Positions 1-8,109 of a DNA stretch of 30,235 nucleotides are shown here, one piece after another. Below the pieces are notes generated by a model. That model ran no database searches and was not told the DNA's origin. It saw only the letters and a list, made by a program, of their open reading frames with translations. Positions within the stretch are counted from its first letter, which is position 1. Each line of letters begins with the position of its first letter. The stretch is from assembly GCA_964551735.1 (NCBI GenBank), contig CAZKEF010000059.1, forward strand, positions 1-30,235. Reading direction: 5' to 3'. This stretch comes from DAOUAT01 sp964551735 (GTDB lineage: Bacteria; Chloroflexota; Anaerolineae; CG2-30-64-16). Made by a program: the position numbers and the translations under genes.

Positions 1-314
1 GACGTTGATCTCAGCTCCTGCCGCGGCGCCCACTGCGTCAGTTTCTTGAAAGCGGGTTAACGACGCAACGTGGTTGATAACGCAACACCAGCGAAGAGTC
101 TGGGCCGAGAACCTGTCCTGAGCCTGTCGAAGAGCCTGCACTCAGTGCAATGAAGGGATGCTTCGCTGGTCACTCGCCGCAACGAGACTTGAGCTGGCGA
201 CCCGCTCAGCATGACAGTTGGGAGTTCCTGGCCGGGGCGCACGCGCTCGCGGCTTGGGGAACTCAGCATGACACCTATCCTCGAAAATCTTCGTTGGCAG
301 GCCAGGAGGCGCCT
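1..314. repeat. Leader region made of dispersed-repeat fragments
   Basis: No credible gene is seen before the first methyltransferase. From about 60 to 290 the DNA looks like a mosaic of short dispersed repeats. CTCAGCATGACA occurs at 205-216 and again at 262-273. AGCGAAGAGTCT at 91-102 and the CCTGTCCTGAGCCTGTCGAAG-like stretch near 112-132 belong to the same general family as the TGTCACTCTGAGC units inside recJ (27594-27644), read on the opposite strand. Frames cross this region but their translations show no protein character. I see no convincing promoter hexamers. The only clear signal is the AGGAGG ribosome binding site just before 315. Confidence 0.55.
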
Positions 315-1805
315 ATGCAAACCGCTCGTTTCGAGGTCCTCAGCCAGGCCGAGGTCGGCCGCATCCACGCCGCGTCCATGGCGATCCTGGCCGAGGTAGG
401 CATCCGGGTTGACTACAGCACGGCCCGCGCGCTCTTCCGCCAGGCCGGCGCCGAGGTGGACGACGCCGGTCAGGTCATCCGGCTCCCCGAAAGCCTGGTG
501 CGCTGGGCGGTGGATCAAGCGCCAAAGTCCTTCGCGCTGCATGGCCTGGATCCCAGCTTCCGCCTGGCCATCGGCGGCGAGCAGGCCGCGCCCGTCTTCG
601 CCGGCCTGGGCACCCCCACCCGCATCATTGACATGGACACGGGCGCGCCACGACCCGTCACAGCCGCCGACATGGCCGAGCACATCCAGCTCATTGACGG
701 CCTGGATCACATCCACAACTCGCAGATGGACCTCTGGCCCGACGACATCCCCATGACCACCATTCACGCGGAGGCGATCTGGGCCTGGGCGCACCACAGC
801 CGCAAGTCGTTCGGCATGGGCTGCTACGGCTACCTGCCCACCTGGGACATGATGCGCATGATGGCGATCGCGGTCGGCGGCAAAGAGGAGTTGCGCCGCC
901 GGCCCCGCTTCTTGGCGATCTGCTCGGTGGTCAGCCCGCTGCAGATGGCGCAGCAGCAGGCCGAGGGGCTGCTCATCTGCGCCGAGTACGGCCAGCCGCT
1001 GGCCATGTCGCCCGAAGCCATTGCGGGGGCCACGGCTCCCGCCACGCTGGCCGGCCTGCTGGTTCAGGAAAACGCCGCGATCCTGGCCCACATCGTCCTG
1101 GCGCAGATCTTCCGGCCCGGCGCGCCGGTGCTCTACGGCACGGTGTCCACCATCGCCAACATGCGCCACGGCACGGTCGCGCTGGGCGCGCCGGAGACCG
1201 GGCTGATCACCGCCGCGTCCGCGCAGATGGCCCGCTTCTACGGGCTGCCCTGCCGCAGCGTCGGCGGTGCCACCGAGGCCAAAACGCCCGACCTCCAGGC
1301 CGGCTTCGAGCGCCTGGGGACCCTGCTGCCCGCCGTGCTGGCCGGGGTCAACGTGATCACCTGCGGCGGCACACTGGACAGCACCCTGGTCGAGAGCCAC
1401 CCGTTGCTGGTGCTGGATGATGAGCTGTGCGGCGCAGCATTGCGCCTGGCGCGCGGCATCGAAGTCACCGACGAGACGTTGGCGCTGGACCTGATCCGGC
1501 AGGTCGGTTTCCGCGGCAACTACCTGGCCGAGCCGCACACCGTGGCCCACTACCGCCGCGAACACTTCATGCCCCGGCTTCTGGTGCGCGAGCCCTATGA
1601 AACCTGGGAAAAGGGCGGCGGGACTCTGGCCATTGACCGGGCGCGCGCACGGGCCAGGGAGATCCTGGCCCGCCACCAACCGCGCACCCTGGACCCGGCC
1701 GTCGAGGCCGAACTGGCCGCTTTCAAAGACGAGGTGGCCGGCCGCACCCTGGAAGGGTTCTACGCATACGAGCTTGAAGAGCTGCAAAACCTGGAGGCGC
1801 TATGA
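315..1805 (+). CDS. MttB/MtgB-like methyltransferase (trimethylamine methyltransferase family)
   Basis: This 496-residue protein looks like the trimethylamine methyltransferase (MttB, COG5598) superfamily, whose characterised members move a methyl group from quaternary or tertiary amines to a corrinoid protein. The N-terminus has the family-typical pattern (EVGRIHAASMAILAEVGIRV, near residues 12-31), followed by a TIM-barrel-type sequence with the family-like stretch GGATEAKTPDLQAG near residue 318. No in-frame amber codon lies inside, so it belongs to the non-pyrrolysine branch (the branch of glycine-betaine, proline-betaine and carnitine demethylases). The start at 315 is chosen because AGGAGG lies 5 bases upstream and homology begins there; the longer open frame upstream is repeat DNA. 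The stop overlaps the MFS start by ATGA, which implies translational coupling. No corrinoid protein gene lies nearby, so substrate and methyl acceptor are unknown. Confidence 0.85.
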   Translation: MQTARFEVLSQAEVGRIHAASMAILAEVGIRVDYSTARALFRQAGAEVDDAGQVIRLPESLVRWAVDQAPKSFALHGLDPSFRLAIGGEQAAPVFAGLGTPTRIIDMDTGAPRPVTAADMAEHIQLIDGLDHIHNSQMDLWPDDIPMTTIHAEAIWAWAHHSRKSFGMGCYGYLPTWDMMRMMAIAVGGKEELRRRPRFLAICSVVSPLQMAQQQAEGLLICAEYGQPLAMSPEAIAGATAPATLAGLLVQENAAILAHIVLAQIFRPGAPVLYGTVSTIANMRHGTVALGAPETGLITAASAQMARFYGLPCRSVGGATEAKTPDLQAGFERLGTLLPAVLAGVNVITCGGTLDSTLVESHPLLVLDDELCGAALRLARGIEVTDETLALDLIRQVGFRGNYLAEPHTVAHYRREHFMPRLLVREPYETWEKGGGTLAIDRARARAREILARHQPRTLDPAVEAELAAFKDEVAGRTLEGFYAYELEELQNLEAL

Positions 1806-3172
1806 GCCATCATCGCCAACCCGCAGCCAGCACGCTGCCCCGGCGCACCAAGCTGCTGTTCAGCACGGGCGACCTCAGCACCAGCATCCCGCTCGCCATC
1901 GTCATGTTCTTCCAGCTCTTCTTCCTCACCGACGTAGCCGGGCTGCGGCCGGCCTACGCCGCGTGGGCGGTGGGCATCCCGCGGCTGTGGGACGCGATCA
2001 ATGACCCCCTGTTCGGGCTGATCTCCGACCGCATCCGCACGCGCTGGGGCCGCCGCCGGGTGCTGCTGCTCTTCGGCGCGGTTCCGCTGGGCGTCTGCTT
2101 CACCCTGATGTGGCTGGTGCCGCCGCTGAGCCAGTTGGGGCTGGCCGCGTACTACGCGCTGATGTTCGTGCTGTTCGACACCGCGTTCACCGTGGTGCAC
2201 GTGGGCTACAACGCGCTGACGCCGGAGCTGACCAGCGACTACGACGAGCGCAGCTCGCTGAACGGCTTCCGCATGGTCTTCTCCATCAGCGGCACGCTGG
2301 GCGCGATCATCCTGGCGACCGTGCTCGGCTGGGTGATCCCGGATGCGCGGCTCCGCTTCGCCATCGTTGGGATCGGGCTGGGCCTGGTGTCGATCCTGCC
2401 GCCCCTCATCGTCTTCCGCGTCACCCGCGAGCGGCCGGCCGAGGAGCTGCCGCCGCCGTTGCCCTGGGGCCAGGCGTTGCGCGCCACCCTCGGCAACCGC
2501 CCCTTCCGGCTGGTGATGGGCCTCTACCTGCTGAGCTGGACCACCGCCAGCATCCTGGCCGCGGTGCTGGTCTACTTCGCCAGCTACTACATGCGCGTCC
2601 CGGAGCAGGCCAACTATTTCGTGCTGGTGGCCCAGGGCTCGGCCATCGCGTTCATCCCGTTCTGGGTGTGGGTGGCGCGGCGGCTGGACAAGCGCCGCGC
2701 GTTCATCCTGGGCACCCTGACGTGGATCGTCGTGTTGTTGGGCATCGCGGGCTTGCGCCCCGACCAGGCGCTCCTGGCCTACCTGCTGGCCGCACTCTCC
2801 GGCTCGGGCATCGCCACGGCCTACGTGCTGCCCTGGGCCATGGTGCCCGACGTCGTCGAGGTGGACCAGGCGCGCACCGGCCAACGCCGGGAAGGCTCCT
2901 ACTACGCGTTCGCCTCCTTCTTCCAAAAGCTGGCCACCGGCGCGGCGCTGTGGGCCATGGGCCAGGCGCTGGCGCTCACCGGCTATCTGACGCCCACCGC
3001 GGGCGTCCCCACCCCCGTGCAGCCCGCCGCCGCGATCAACGCCATCCGCGTCTTCGTCGGCCCTATCCCGACCATCCTGCTCCTGCTGGCCGTACTCTTC
3101 GCCTGGCGCTACCCGATCACGCGGGAGAGCCACCGCGCGCTGGTGGAGGAGTTGGCAGGGCGGGAGGGGTAG
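1802..3172 (+). CDS. MFS transporter, GPH/MelB-like (MFS_2) family
   Basis: This 456-residue polytopic inner-membrane protein has the pattern of glycoside-pentoside-hexuronide:cation symporters (MFS_2, COG2211). After a short basic N-terminus, the first helix (LSTSIPLAIVMFFQLFFLTD) is followed by the hallmark WDAINDPLFGLISDRIRTRW-type loop near residues 61-80, with the family's paired acidic residues and a GRRR turn. About twelve hydrophobic segments follow, and the C-terminal tail is charged. The ATG overlaps the stop of the upstream methyltransferase (ATGA), so the two are almost certainly co-translated. Family members import sugars, but MFS_2 proteins beside MttB-like enzymes may carry the methylated amine; that substrate link is inference from position only. 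Confidence 0.85.
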   Translation: MSHHRQPAASTLPRRTKLLFSTGDLSTSIPLAIVMFFQLFFLTDVAGLRPAYAAWAVGIPRLWDAINDPLFGLISDRIRTRWGRRRVLLLFGAVPLGVCFTLMWLVPPLSQLGLAAYYALMFVLFDTAFTVVHVGYNALTPELTSDYDERSSLNGFRMVFSISGTLGAIILATVLGWVIPDARLRFAIVGIGLGLVSILPPLIVFRVTRERPAEELPPPLPWGQALRATLGNRPFRLVMGLYLLSWTTASILAAVLVYFASYYMRVPEQANYFVLVAQGSAIAFIPFWVWVARRLDKRRAFILGTLTWIVVLLGIAGLRPDQALLAYLLAALSGSGIATAYVLPWAMVPDVVEVDQARTGQRREGSYYAFASFFQKLATGAALWAMGQALALTGYLTPTAGVPTPVQPAAAINAIRVFVGPIPTILLLLAVLFAWRYPITRESHRALVEELAGREG

Positions 3173-3191
3173 GCGCAGGGTGACCGAACCG

Positions 3192-3300
3192 CCGGGCGAC
3201 CGAGGTCATGGCTACCATTGCGAAGTCGGCCGGCGCCGACTAGCCAGCCAGTCCACGCAGGTGGACTTCGCAAAGGTTGCCGCGGTTTCAACCGCCGGGG
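3192..3300. repeat. 109-bp palindrome-rich repeat, copy 1
   Basis: First of two near-identical 109-bp units with a 111-bp period; the copies differ at one base (T at 3209, C at 3320). Each unit carries two compact hairpins: GTCCAC-GCAG-GTGGAC and GCGGTT-TC-AACCGC. This architecture is that of a REP-like dispersed palindromic element. The pair fills the whole gap between the MFS gene and the PLP-enzyme gene. The near identity points to a recent tandem duplication. Confidence 0.9.
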
Positions 3301-3302
3301 GA

Positions 3303-3411
3303 CCGGGCGACCGAGGTCACGGCTACCATTGCGAAGTCGGCCGGCGCCGACTAGCCAGCCAGTCCACGCAGGTGGACTTCGCAAAGGTTGCCGCGGTTTC
3401 AACCGCCGGGG
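3303..3411. repeat. 109-bp palindrome-rich repeat, copy 2
   Basis: Second copy of the unit at 3192-3300, with the same two hairpins and only two bases between the copies. Its end lies 16 bases before the TTG start of the PLP-enzyme gene, so its last hairpin sits directly upstream of that gene's ribosome binding site. A transcript from the MFS side would carry four stem-loops here, which could weaken readthrough or stabilise the mRNA 3' end. Confidence 0.9.
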
Positions 3412-3427
3412 TGCAGAGAGGACTCAT

Positions 3428-4669
3428 TTGGAACCCGAAACCCTCGCCATCCACGCAGGCGAAGGCGCCGACCCGACGACCGGGGCGCTGCGGCTGCCGC
3501 TGCACATGGCGACCACCTTCAAGCTGCCGGCGTTCGGCGGCAAGCTGTTCGAGGCGCTGACGCTGAGCTCGCCCCGCGCGGCCCACGCGTACACGCGCTG
3601 GAGCAATCCCACGCTGCGCGCGTTGGAGGACCGCCTGGCCGCGCTGGAAGGCGCCGAGGCTGCGGTGGTCACGGCAACGGGGATGGCCGCGGTGTCCGCG
3701 CTGATCTGCACCCTGCTCAGCAGCGGCGACCACCTGATCGCCAGCGAGGTCTGCTACGCGGGCTCGGTGGAGTTGTTTGGGCTGCACCTGCCCCGCTTCG
3801 GCATCGAGGTCAGCCTGGTGGACACCAGCGACGCCGGCCAGGTGCGGGATGCGCTGCGCCCCAATACCAGGCTCATCTTTGTCGAGACGCCGGCCAACCC
3901 CATCCTGCGCATCGCCGACATCGCGGCCCTGGCCGAGGTGGCGCACGGAGCTGGCGTGCCCCTGGCGGTGGATTCCACCTGGGCCGGGCCGATGCTCCAG
4001 CGGCCGCTGACATTGGGCGCGGATTATATCGTACACAGCCTGACCAAATACCTGAACGGCCACGGGGACGCGCTGGGGGGCGCGGTGCTGGGGCGAGCAG
4101 ACGCCATCCAGCGCATCCGACGAGAGATGCTGGTACACCTGGGCGGCGCGCTCAGCCCGTTCAACGCCTGGCTGATCGTGCGCGGGCTGGCGACCCTGCC
4201 CCTCCGCTGCCGGCAGCACAGTGAAAACGGCCTGGCCGTGGCGCGCTTCCTGGCGGAGCACCCCAAGGTCAAGCGCGTCACCTATCCCGGCCTGCCCTCA
4301 CACCCCCACCACGCGCTGGCCGGCCGGCAGATGAGCGGCTTCGGCGGCATGTTGACCTTCGAGCTCAAAGGCGGCCTGGGCGCGGCCATCACCCTGGCCG
4401 AGAAGGTGCGGCTGTTCGCCTACGCAACCTCGCTGGGCCACGCGCACAGCCTGTTGTTTTACTACCCGGCCGACCTTTACATTGATGCCGCGCCTTACCT
4501 GGATGCCGAACAGAAGGCCCGCATCCGCGCGTGGACCGGCGACGGCATCGTGCGCGCCAGCATCGGCCTGGAGCACCCCACCGACCTGATCGCCGACCTG
4601 GATCAGGCGCTCCGGGCGCGCACGTTCAAGGGGTTGGTGGGGCCGTTGGCGTATCGGGTGATGAAGTGA
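3428..4669 (+). CDS. Cys/Met-metabolism PLP-dependent enzyme (cystathionine gamma-synthase / methionine gamma-lyase type)
   Basis: This 413-residue fold-type I PLP enzyme belongs to the Cys/Met metabolism family (PF01053). Visible signatures are the YTRWSNPT substrate/PLP loop (residues 55-62), the ETPANP strand (153-158), DSTWAGP (182-188) and the Schiff-base lysine in HSLTKYLNGHGD (K207). Members do gamma-elimination or replacement on methionine, homocysteine or O-acylhomoserine; sequence alone does not separate lyase from synthase here. No ATG is near the homology start. TTG at 3428 fits because GAGAGGA lies 7 bases upstream and the protein then begins with the family-typical ETLAIHAGE. 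Any frame upstream is the tandem repeat. The next gene begins 2 bases after the stop. Confidence 0.88.
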   Translation: MEPETLAIHAGEGADPTTGALRLPLHMATTFKLPAFGGKLFEALTLSSPRAAHAYTRWSNPTLRALEDRLAALEGAEAAVVTATGMAAVSALICTLLSSGDHLIASEVCYAGSVELFGLHLPRFGIEVSLVDTSDAGQVRDALRPNTRLIFVETPANPILRIADIAALAEVAHGAGVPLAVDSTWAGPMLQRPLTLGADYIVHSLTKYLNGHGDALGGAVLGRADAIQRIRREMLVHLGGALSPFNAWLIVRGLATLPLRCRQHSENGLAVARFLAEHPKVKRVTYPGLPSHPHHALAGRQMSGFGGMLTFELKGGLGAAITLAEKVRLFAYATSLGHAHSLLFYYPADLYIDAAPYLDAEQKARIRAWTGDGIVRASIGLEHPTDLIADLDQALRARTFKGLVGPLAYRVMK

Positions 4670-4671
4670 GT

Positions 4672-5184
4672 ATGTTGCCCTCGGTCGTAACGCCGCTCAG
4701 GGATTTTCTCCTCACCGAGGGGCGCTGCCCGCCGGCGTGGCGGCCGTTCGACCTCTACCTGTTTCGCGACGAGGCGGTCGTGTTCTACGTCGGCCAATCC
4801 TACGTGGCCTTCGACCGGGTCTGGCAGCACATCCTGGACGGCTACAAGGGACGGTCGGTCGTGGGGCGCTTCCTGCTGTGCAACTGGCCGGCGTCCCTGC
4901 GCTTCACCATCGAACTGCTCAGCTCGCGCTCGGAGCCTTTCACCGACCTGGGGCACGACCTGAACGCGGCCGAGCGCCGGCTGATCGAGGACCATAGGCC
5001 CTGCTTCAACGTCGCCCTCAACGCTCAGCCCACCCCCCTGCCCGCGGCCTACGCGCCGCCCGGCCAGCAGATCACCTGTCCCCGAGGGCTGAACAAGCTG
5101 ATCAACCAGGCCCGGATCGTGGCCCAAGTTGAGGCGCGGCGGCGGTGGGTGGAGGAATCAGAAATGACAGGCGCAGATCAATAA
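4672..5184 (+). CDS. GIY-YIG nuclease-like protein
   Basis: This 170-residue protein looks like a stand-alone GIY-YIG domain. LYLFR (residues 28-32) stands where GIY would be, YVG (39-41) matches YIG, R49 and H53 follow at plausible catalytic spacing, and AAERRLIEDHRPCFN (99-113) gives the metal-binding Glu (E101) and the terminal Pro-Asn typical of the family. The family cuts DNA in repair, restriction and mobile elements; the role of this one is unknown. ATG 4672 is preferred, though GTG at 4666 overlaps the previous stop (GTGA) and is also possible. The gene probably travels with the PLP-enzyme transcript and overlaps the convergent methyltransferase gene by 7 bases. Confidence 0.6.
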   Translation: MLPSVVTPLRDFLLTEGRCPPAWRPFDLYLFRDEAVVFYVGQSYVAFDRVWQHILDGYKGRSVVGRFLLCNWPASLRFTIELLSSRSEPFTDLGHDLNAAERRLIEDHRPCFNVALNAQPTPLPAAYAPPGQQITCPRGLNKLINQARIVAQVEARRRWVEESEMTGADQ

Positions 5185-6617
5185 CCGCTTGCCCCAATCC
5201 ACGCCTCCCCACGCGCCACCAGCTCTGCCCCATCCTCCGGCCCCGGCGCGGTCGCGATCAGCTCCGCCGTCATCTGCCGCAGGCGCGCGGTGGCACCCGG
5301 GCTGCCGGCGGCCTGCCAGCCGTCCAGCCCCCAGTGCGGGAAGAGGCGGCTGTCGTGGTACGCCCGACGCAAGTGGCGCAGCGTGCCCTCGGCGGTCAGG
5401 AAGCTGCCACCCGGCCCAGTAGCCGCGATGTCGTCTGGGGCGAAGGCCGCGTCGTCCAGGCTGAACCCGGCGGCGAAGGCACGCGCCTGCTCGATGATCT
5501 CGTGCGCATAGACCGCGGTGGCCGGCGAGAAGACCTTGGAACCCAGGTTGCCGCCCACGAACGGCGCGAGTCCGGCCCCGCCGATGCACGCGGTCAGGTG
5601 GTTGAGCCACAGCGCACCGGCCGCGCTCAGGTCTGGCCCCCGGCCGTTGCCCGAGCCCGATGTGCCCGCGTGGGGCAGGCCGTAACCCGCCAGCATCTCC
5701 GCGCACGCCAGGTTTAGCAACATGGAGCGCGGGTCGTAAAAATCGGCCATGGTCCGCATGTCGAAATAGGCCGGCAGGCTGCCCAGGATCACCGGGGCGC
5801 TGGGCCGCGCAGCCTGGCACAACACCAGCCCGGCCAGCAGTTCCGCGTTCAGCAGGGCCAGCGCGGCGGCCGGCATGATCGGCGTCGTCAGGCCCGCCAT
5901 GCCGTAGTTGGAGTAGATCACCGGCAGGCCGCGACCGATCGCGTCCAACGCCTTGTCAACCGTCTCCGCGTTCAGCACCAGCGGCGTGACCGGGTTCACG
6001 TAGGGCAGCACGAACGGCTGCGGGGCCAGGTCGCCGCAGAGATGTTCCAGCAGATCCAGGCACGGGCCGAACTGCGCGGGGTCGGAGGCCAGCAGCACCA
6101 CGGGCTTGGCCGTGTTGGCGACCATCTCGAGGGTTGCGACCAGGTCAGCGCGCGCGACCGGGACATCTTGCAGCACACCCACGGTGGAGACGACGTCGTA
6201 CTCCGGCAGCGCATGGCCCAGGCGGACCGCGTCGGCCATGTGGCGGCGGGCGAAGGGGACGATCTCGCCGGTGAGCGGCTCCTCGTAGTAAAGGTTGGTG
6301 ACGCCGATGCCGAAGCGCGTCCGGCCGGCGCCCAGGCGGAACGCGGGGCGACCGCGGCGGTCGTAGACGTCCACGACGGATGGCGCGGCCGCCAGCGCGG
6401 CCTCGACCGCCTCGGCCGCAAAGAGGACCCGGTCCGCCTGGGGGAAGGTGACGCCGGGGACGCGCGCCAGCACGTCCCGGCCGCGGGCCGAGTCCACCCG
6501 GATGCCGGTCTCGGCCAGGATGCGCAGGGAGCGGGCGTGGATTTGCGCGCGCTGCTCGGCGGATAGCAGGGTCAGGCGGGGAAGCGCAAGGTTGACGAGA
6601 GATGTATCTATATCCAT
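5178..6617 (-). CDS. Second MttB-like methyltransferase
   Basis: This 479-residue member of the trimethylamine methyltransferase superfamily is clearly diverged from the one at 315-1805. The N-terminal block (LSAEQRAQIHARSLRILAET) aligns with the first paralogue. The central part (YSNYGMAGLTTPIMPAAALA) and the C-terminal Gly-rich segment (near GTSGSGNGRGPDLSAAGA) are typical of the family's TIM barrel. It has no internal amber codon, so it is a non-pyrrolysine member. The gene starts 19 bases after the stop of the PLP enzyme on the same strand and is probably its operon partner. No strong Shine-Dalgarno is visible. No corrinoid protein or corrinoid:folate methyltransferase gene is nearby, so the methyl acceptor must be encoded elsewhere or the protein has another function. 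Confidence 0.82.
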   Translation of the reverse strand: MDIDTSLVNLALPRLTLLSAEQRAQIHARSLRILAETGIRVDSARGRDVLARVPGVTFPQADRVLFAAEAVEAALAAAPSVVDVYDRRGRPAFRLGAGRTRFGIGVTNLYYEEPLTGEIVPFARRHMADAVRLGHALPEYDVVSTVGVLQDVPVARADLVATLEMVANTAKPVVLLASDPAQFGPCLDLLEHLCGDLAPQPFVLPYVNPVTPLVLNAETVDKALDAIGRGLPVIYSNYGMAGLTTPIMPAAALALLNAELLAGLVLCQAARPSAPVILGSLPAYFDMRTMADFYDPRSMLLNLACAEMLAGYGLPHAGTSGSGNGRGPDLSAAGALWLNHLTACIGGAGLAPFVGGNLGSKVFSPATAVYAHEIIEQARAFAAGFSLDDAAFAPDDIAATGPGGSFLTAEGTLRHLRRAYHDSRLFPHWGLDGWQAAGSPGATARLRQMTAELIATAPGPEDGAELVARGEAWIGASGY

Positions 6618-6636
6618 GTTATGAGAGATCGGAGCT

Positions 6637-7866
6637 TCAAGCCAATTCTCCCACCGCCGCGATCAGCCGCTCGATCTGCGCAGCGGTGTGCGTGGCGAAG
6701 ATGGCGACGCGCAACGCGCCGCCTGGCGGGGTGCTGCTGTAGCGGGTGACGTGGGCCACGCAGATGTCCCGCTCGAACAGCTCGGCCTGGATGCGGGCCA
6801 GGTCAAGGCCGGGGCGGGCATGGAGGCAGAGGACCGGCACCGGCGTGTCGGCCAGGCTCCAGCCCAGGCCACGTAGGCCAGACCGCGCCTGCGCCACGTT
6901 GGTCCAAAGCTGAGCGCGCAGCGGGGACTGGCCGGCGACCAGATCCAACGCGGCGGCCGCGGCGGCCGCCGCTGGCAGCGGCGAGGGGCTGGTCGCGCCG
7001 AAGGCCGCCGCATCCCGGCGCAGCCGCGCGATCAGCGCCGCGTCCCCGGCTATGACCCCGCCGTGGCAGCCCAGCGCCTTGCTGAGGGTGTGAGCCGAGT
7101 AGACGCGCAGACTCCCTGGAGCGGAATTGTGCGCTTCCGGCCGGTCTGCGACCGGCTGACGGGGGTCACAGACCCCCTGGGCGCGGGAAGAATCAAAGCC
7201 ACCAAGACTCACCTCTTGCCAGTATTCGGCCGTCCCGCGCCCGCCCGCGCCCAGCACCCCGGTGGCGTGCGCGTCGTCCAGGCAGAGGATGGCGGCCGGA
7301 TACTCGGCCAACACCGCCACGTATTCCGGCACGGGCGCGATCTCGCCCGATACCGGGAAGACGCCGTCGCTGATGACCAGCGGCCGTTCGCCCGGTCGGA
7401 GCTGATCTCTCAGTTGCCGGGCCAGGTCGGCCGCGTCCCCGTGACCGAACGCGACCGCGGGCACACGGGCCGCGCGGACGGCATCCCACACGCTGAAGTG
7501 CGCGGCCGCGTCCACGAAGATGCGGTCGTAATCCCCAGCCAGGCCCTGGAGTAGGATGGTGTTGCCCAGGTACGCGGAGACGTAATATAGCGCGGCCTCC
7601 GTGCCGAAGTAGCGCGCGGCCGCGGCCTCCACCGCAGTGTAGACCGGGTGCTCGCCGTACCCCCCGCGCGAGGTGGCCGTGCCCAGACCGTAACGCGCCA
7701 ACGCGTCGGCCGCGGCCGCGATCAGCGCCGGGTGATCCTGCAACCCCAGGTAGGAGCAGCCCGCGAAATAGTCCCGCTCGCGGTCGTTGATCGTCACCCG
7801 CGGCCCAACGGGAGATTGCATCTGATAGCGTGTCGTGGTAACCACTGCGCTGTGAAGCGTATTCAT
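6637..7866 (-). CDS. Alpha-oxoamine synthase family PLP enzyme (BioF/KBL-like) with an in-frame repeat insertion
   Basis: This 409-residue fold-type I PLP enzyme is related to 8-amino-7-oxononanoate synthase and 2-amino-3-ketobutyrate CoA ligase, which condense an amino acid with an acyl-CoA. DDAHATGVLG (residues 197-206) gives the PLP-binding Asp and His, and SAHTLSKALG (257-266) gives the Schiff-base lysine K263. Between them, residues about 218-252 are an extra segment not expected in the family; the DNA there (7111-7215) is palindromic repeat. Without it the length would be about 374, nearer the family norm. ATG 7866 is chosen because family homology starts at once and AAAGGA lies upstream. 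The next gene on this strand is the second MttB-like protein. The product is not predictable. Confidence 0.83.
   Translation of the reverse strand: MNTLHSAVVTTTRYQMQSPVGPRVTINDRERDYFAGCSYLGLQDHPALIAAAADALARYGLGTATSRGGYGEHPVYTAVEAAAARYFGTEAALYYVSAYLGNTILLQGLAGDYDRIFVDAAAHFSVWDAVRAARVPAVAFGHGDAADLARQLRDQLRPGERPLVISDGVFPVSGEIAPVPEYVAVLAEYPAAILCLDDAHATGVLGAGGRGTAEYWQEVSLGGFDSSRAQGVCDPRQPVADRPEAHNSAPGSLRVYSAHTLSKALGCHGGVIAGDAALIARLRRDAAAFGATSPSPLPAAAAAAAALDLVAGQSPLRAQLWTNVAQARSGLRGLGWSLADTPVPVLCLHARPGLDLARIQAELFERDICVAHVTRYSSTPPGGALRVAIFATHTAAQIERLIAAVGELA
7111..7215. repeat. Double-palindrome element inside the PLP-enzyme gene
   Basis: Two perfect short palindromes lie side by side within coding DNA: GCCGGTC-TGC-GACCGGC at 7140-7156 and GGGGGTC-ACA-GACCCCC at 7161-7177. 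The surrounding sequence, about 105 bp, encodes the Ala/Pro/Asp-rich stretch (about residues 218-252) that interrupts the normal distance between the DDAH and TLSK motifs. The boundaries are approximate because only one copy is seen in the window. Confidence 0.6.
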
Positions 7867-7938
7867 GGGCGCGAACGTTCCTTTACTGGATGCCAAGACC
7901 GCTGTAAAATGGCAGCGGAGGTGGGCCATGTTCGATGC

Positions 7939-8109
7939 GTCATTAGCACCATCTTCATCCCGCTCACCTTCCTGGCCTGGGTCTACGGCATGAACTTCCA
8001 CCTCTTTCCCGAGCTGGATCAGCCCTGGGCCTACCCGGTCTTTTGGGCTGTCTGCGCCCTTCTCGCGGGGGTCATGTTCGCGGTCTTCCGCCGTCAGCGC
8101 TGGCTATAG
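7939..8109 (+). pseudogene. corA: CorA Mg2+ channel C-terminal remnant
   Basis: The plus frame encodes VISTIFIPLTFLAWVYGMNF, then a Pro/Glu loop, a second hydrophobic helix and the terminal FRRQRWL before TAG at 8107. This is the end of a CorA-type magnesium channel: pore helix TM1, the YGMNF signature, the periplasmic loop, TM2 and the basic tail. The roughly 250-residue cytoplasmic funnel is missing; upstream of VIST the frame loses similarity at once and enters the 5' end of the oppositely oriented PLP-enzyme gene. It is therefore a truncated pseudogene, possibly left by a rearrangement. A short product from ATG 7909 is possible, but I see no ribosome binding site that argues for it. Its last 6 bases overlap the NlpC/P60 gene. 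Confidence 0.82.

Noticed and set aside
57..1787. Long minus-strand open frame opposite the first methyltransferase
   Set aside because: Its translation is Gly/Gln/Arg/Ala-biased with no motif, while the plus frame has a clear family match and ribosome binding site. It is a high-GC shadow.
315..1805. Pyrrolysine-containing trimethylamine methyltransferase
   Set aside because: No internal in-frame TAG occurs in this gene or in the paralogue at 5178-6617.
1760..3133. 457-codon minus-strand open frame opposite the MFS gene
   Set aside because: Composition is repetitive and hydrophilic with no domain; the plus strand encodes a polytopic transporter with the MFS_2 signature.
3192..3411. CRISPR-like array
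   Set aside because: Repeat units are 109 bp with a two-base gap and no spacers; it is a tandem duplication of a palindromic element.
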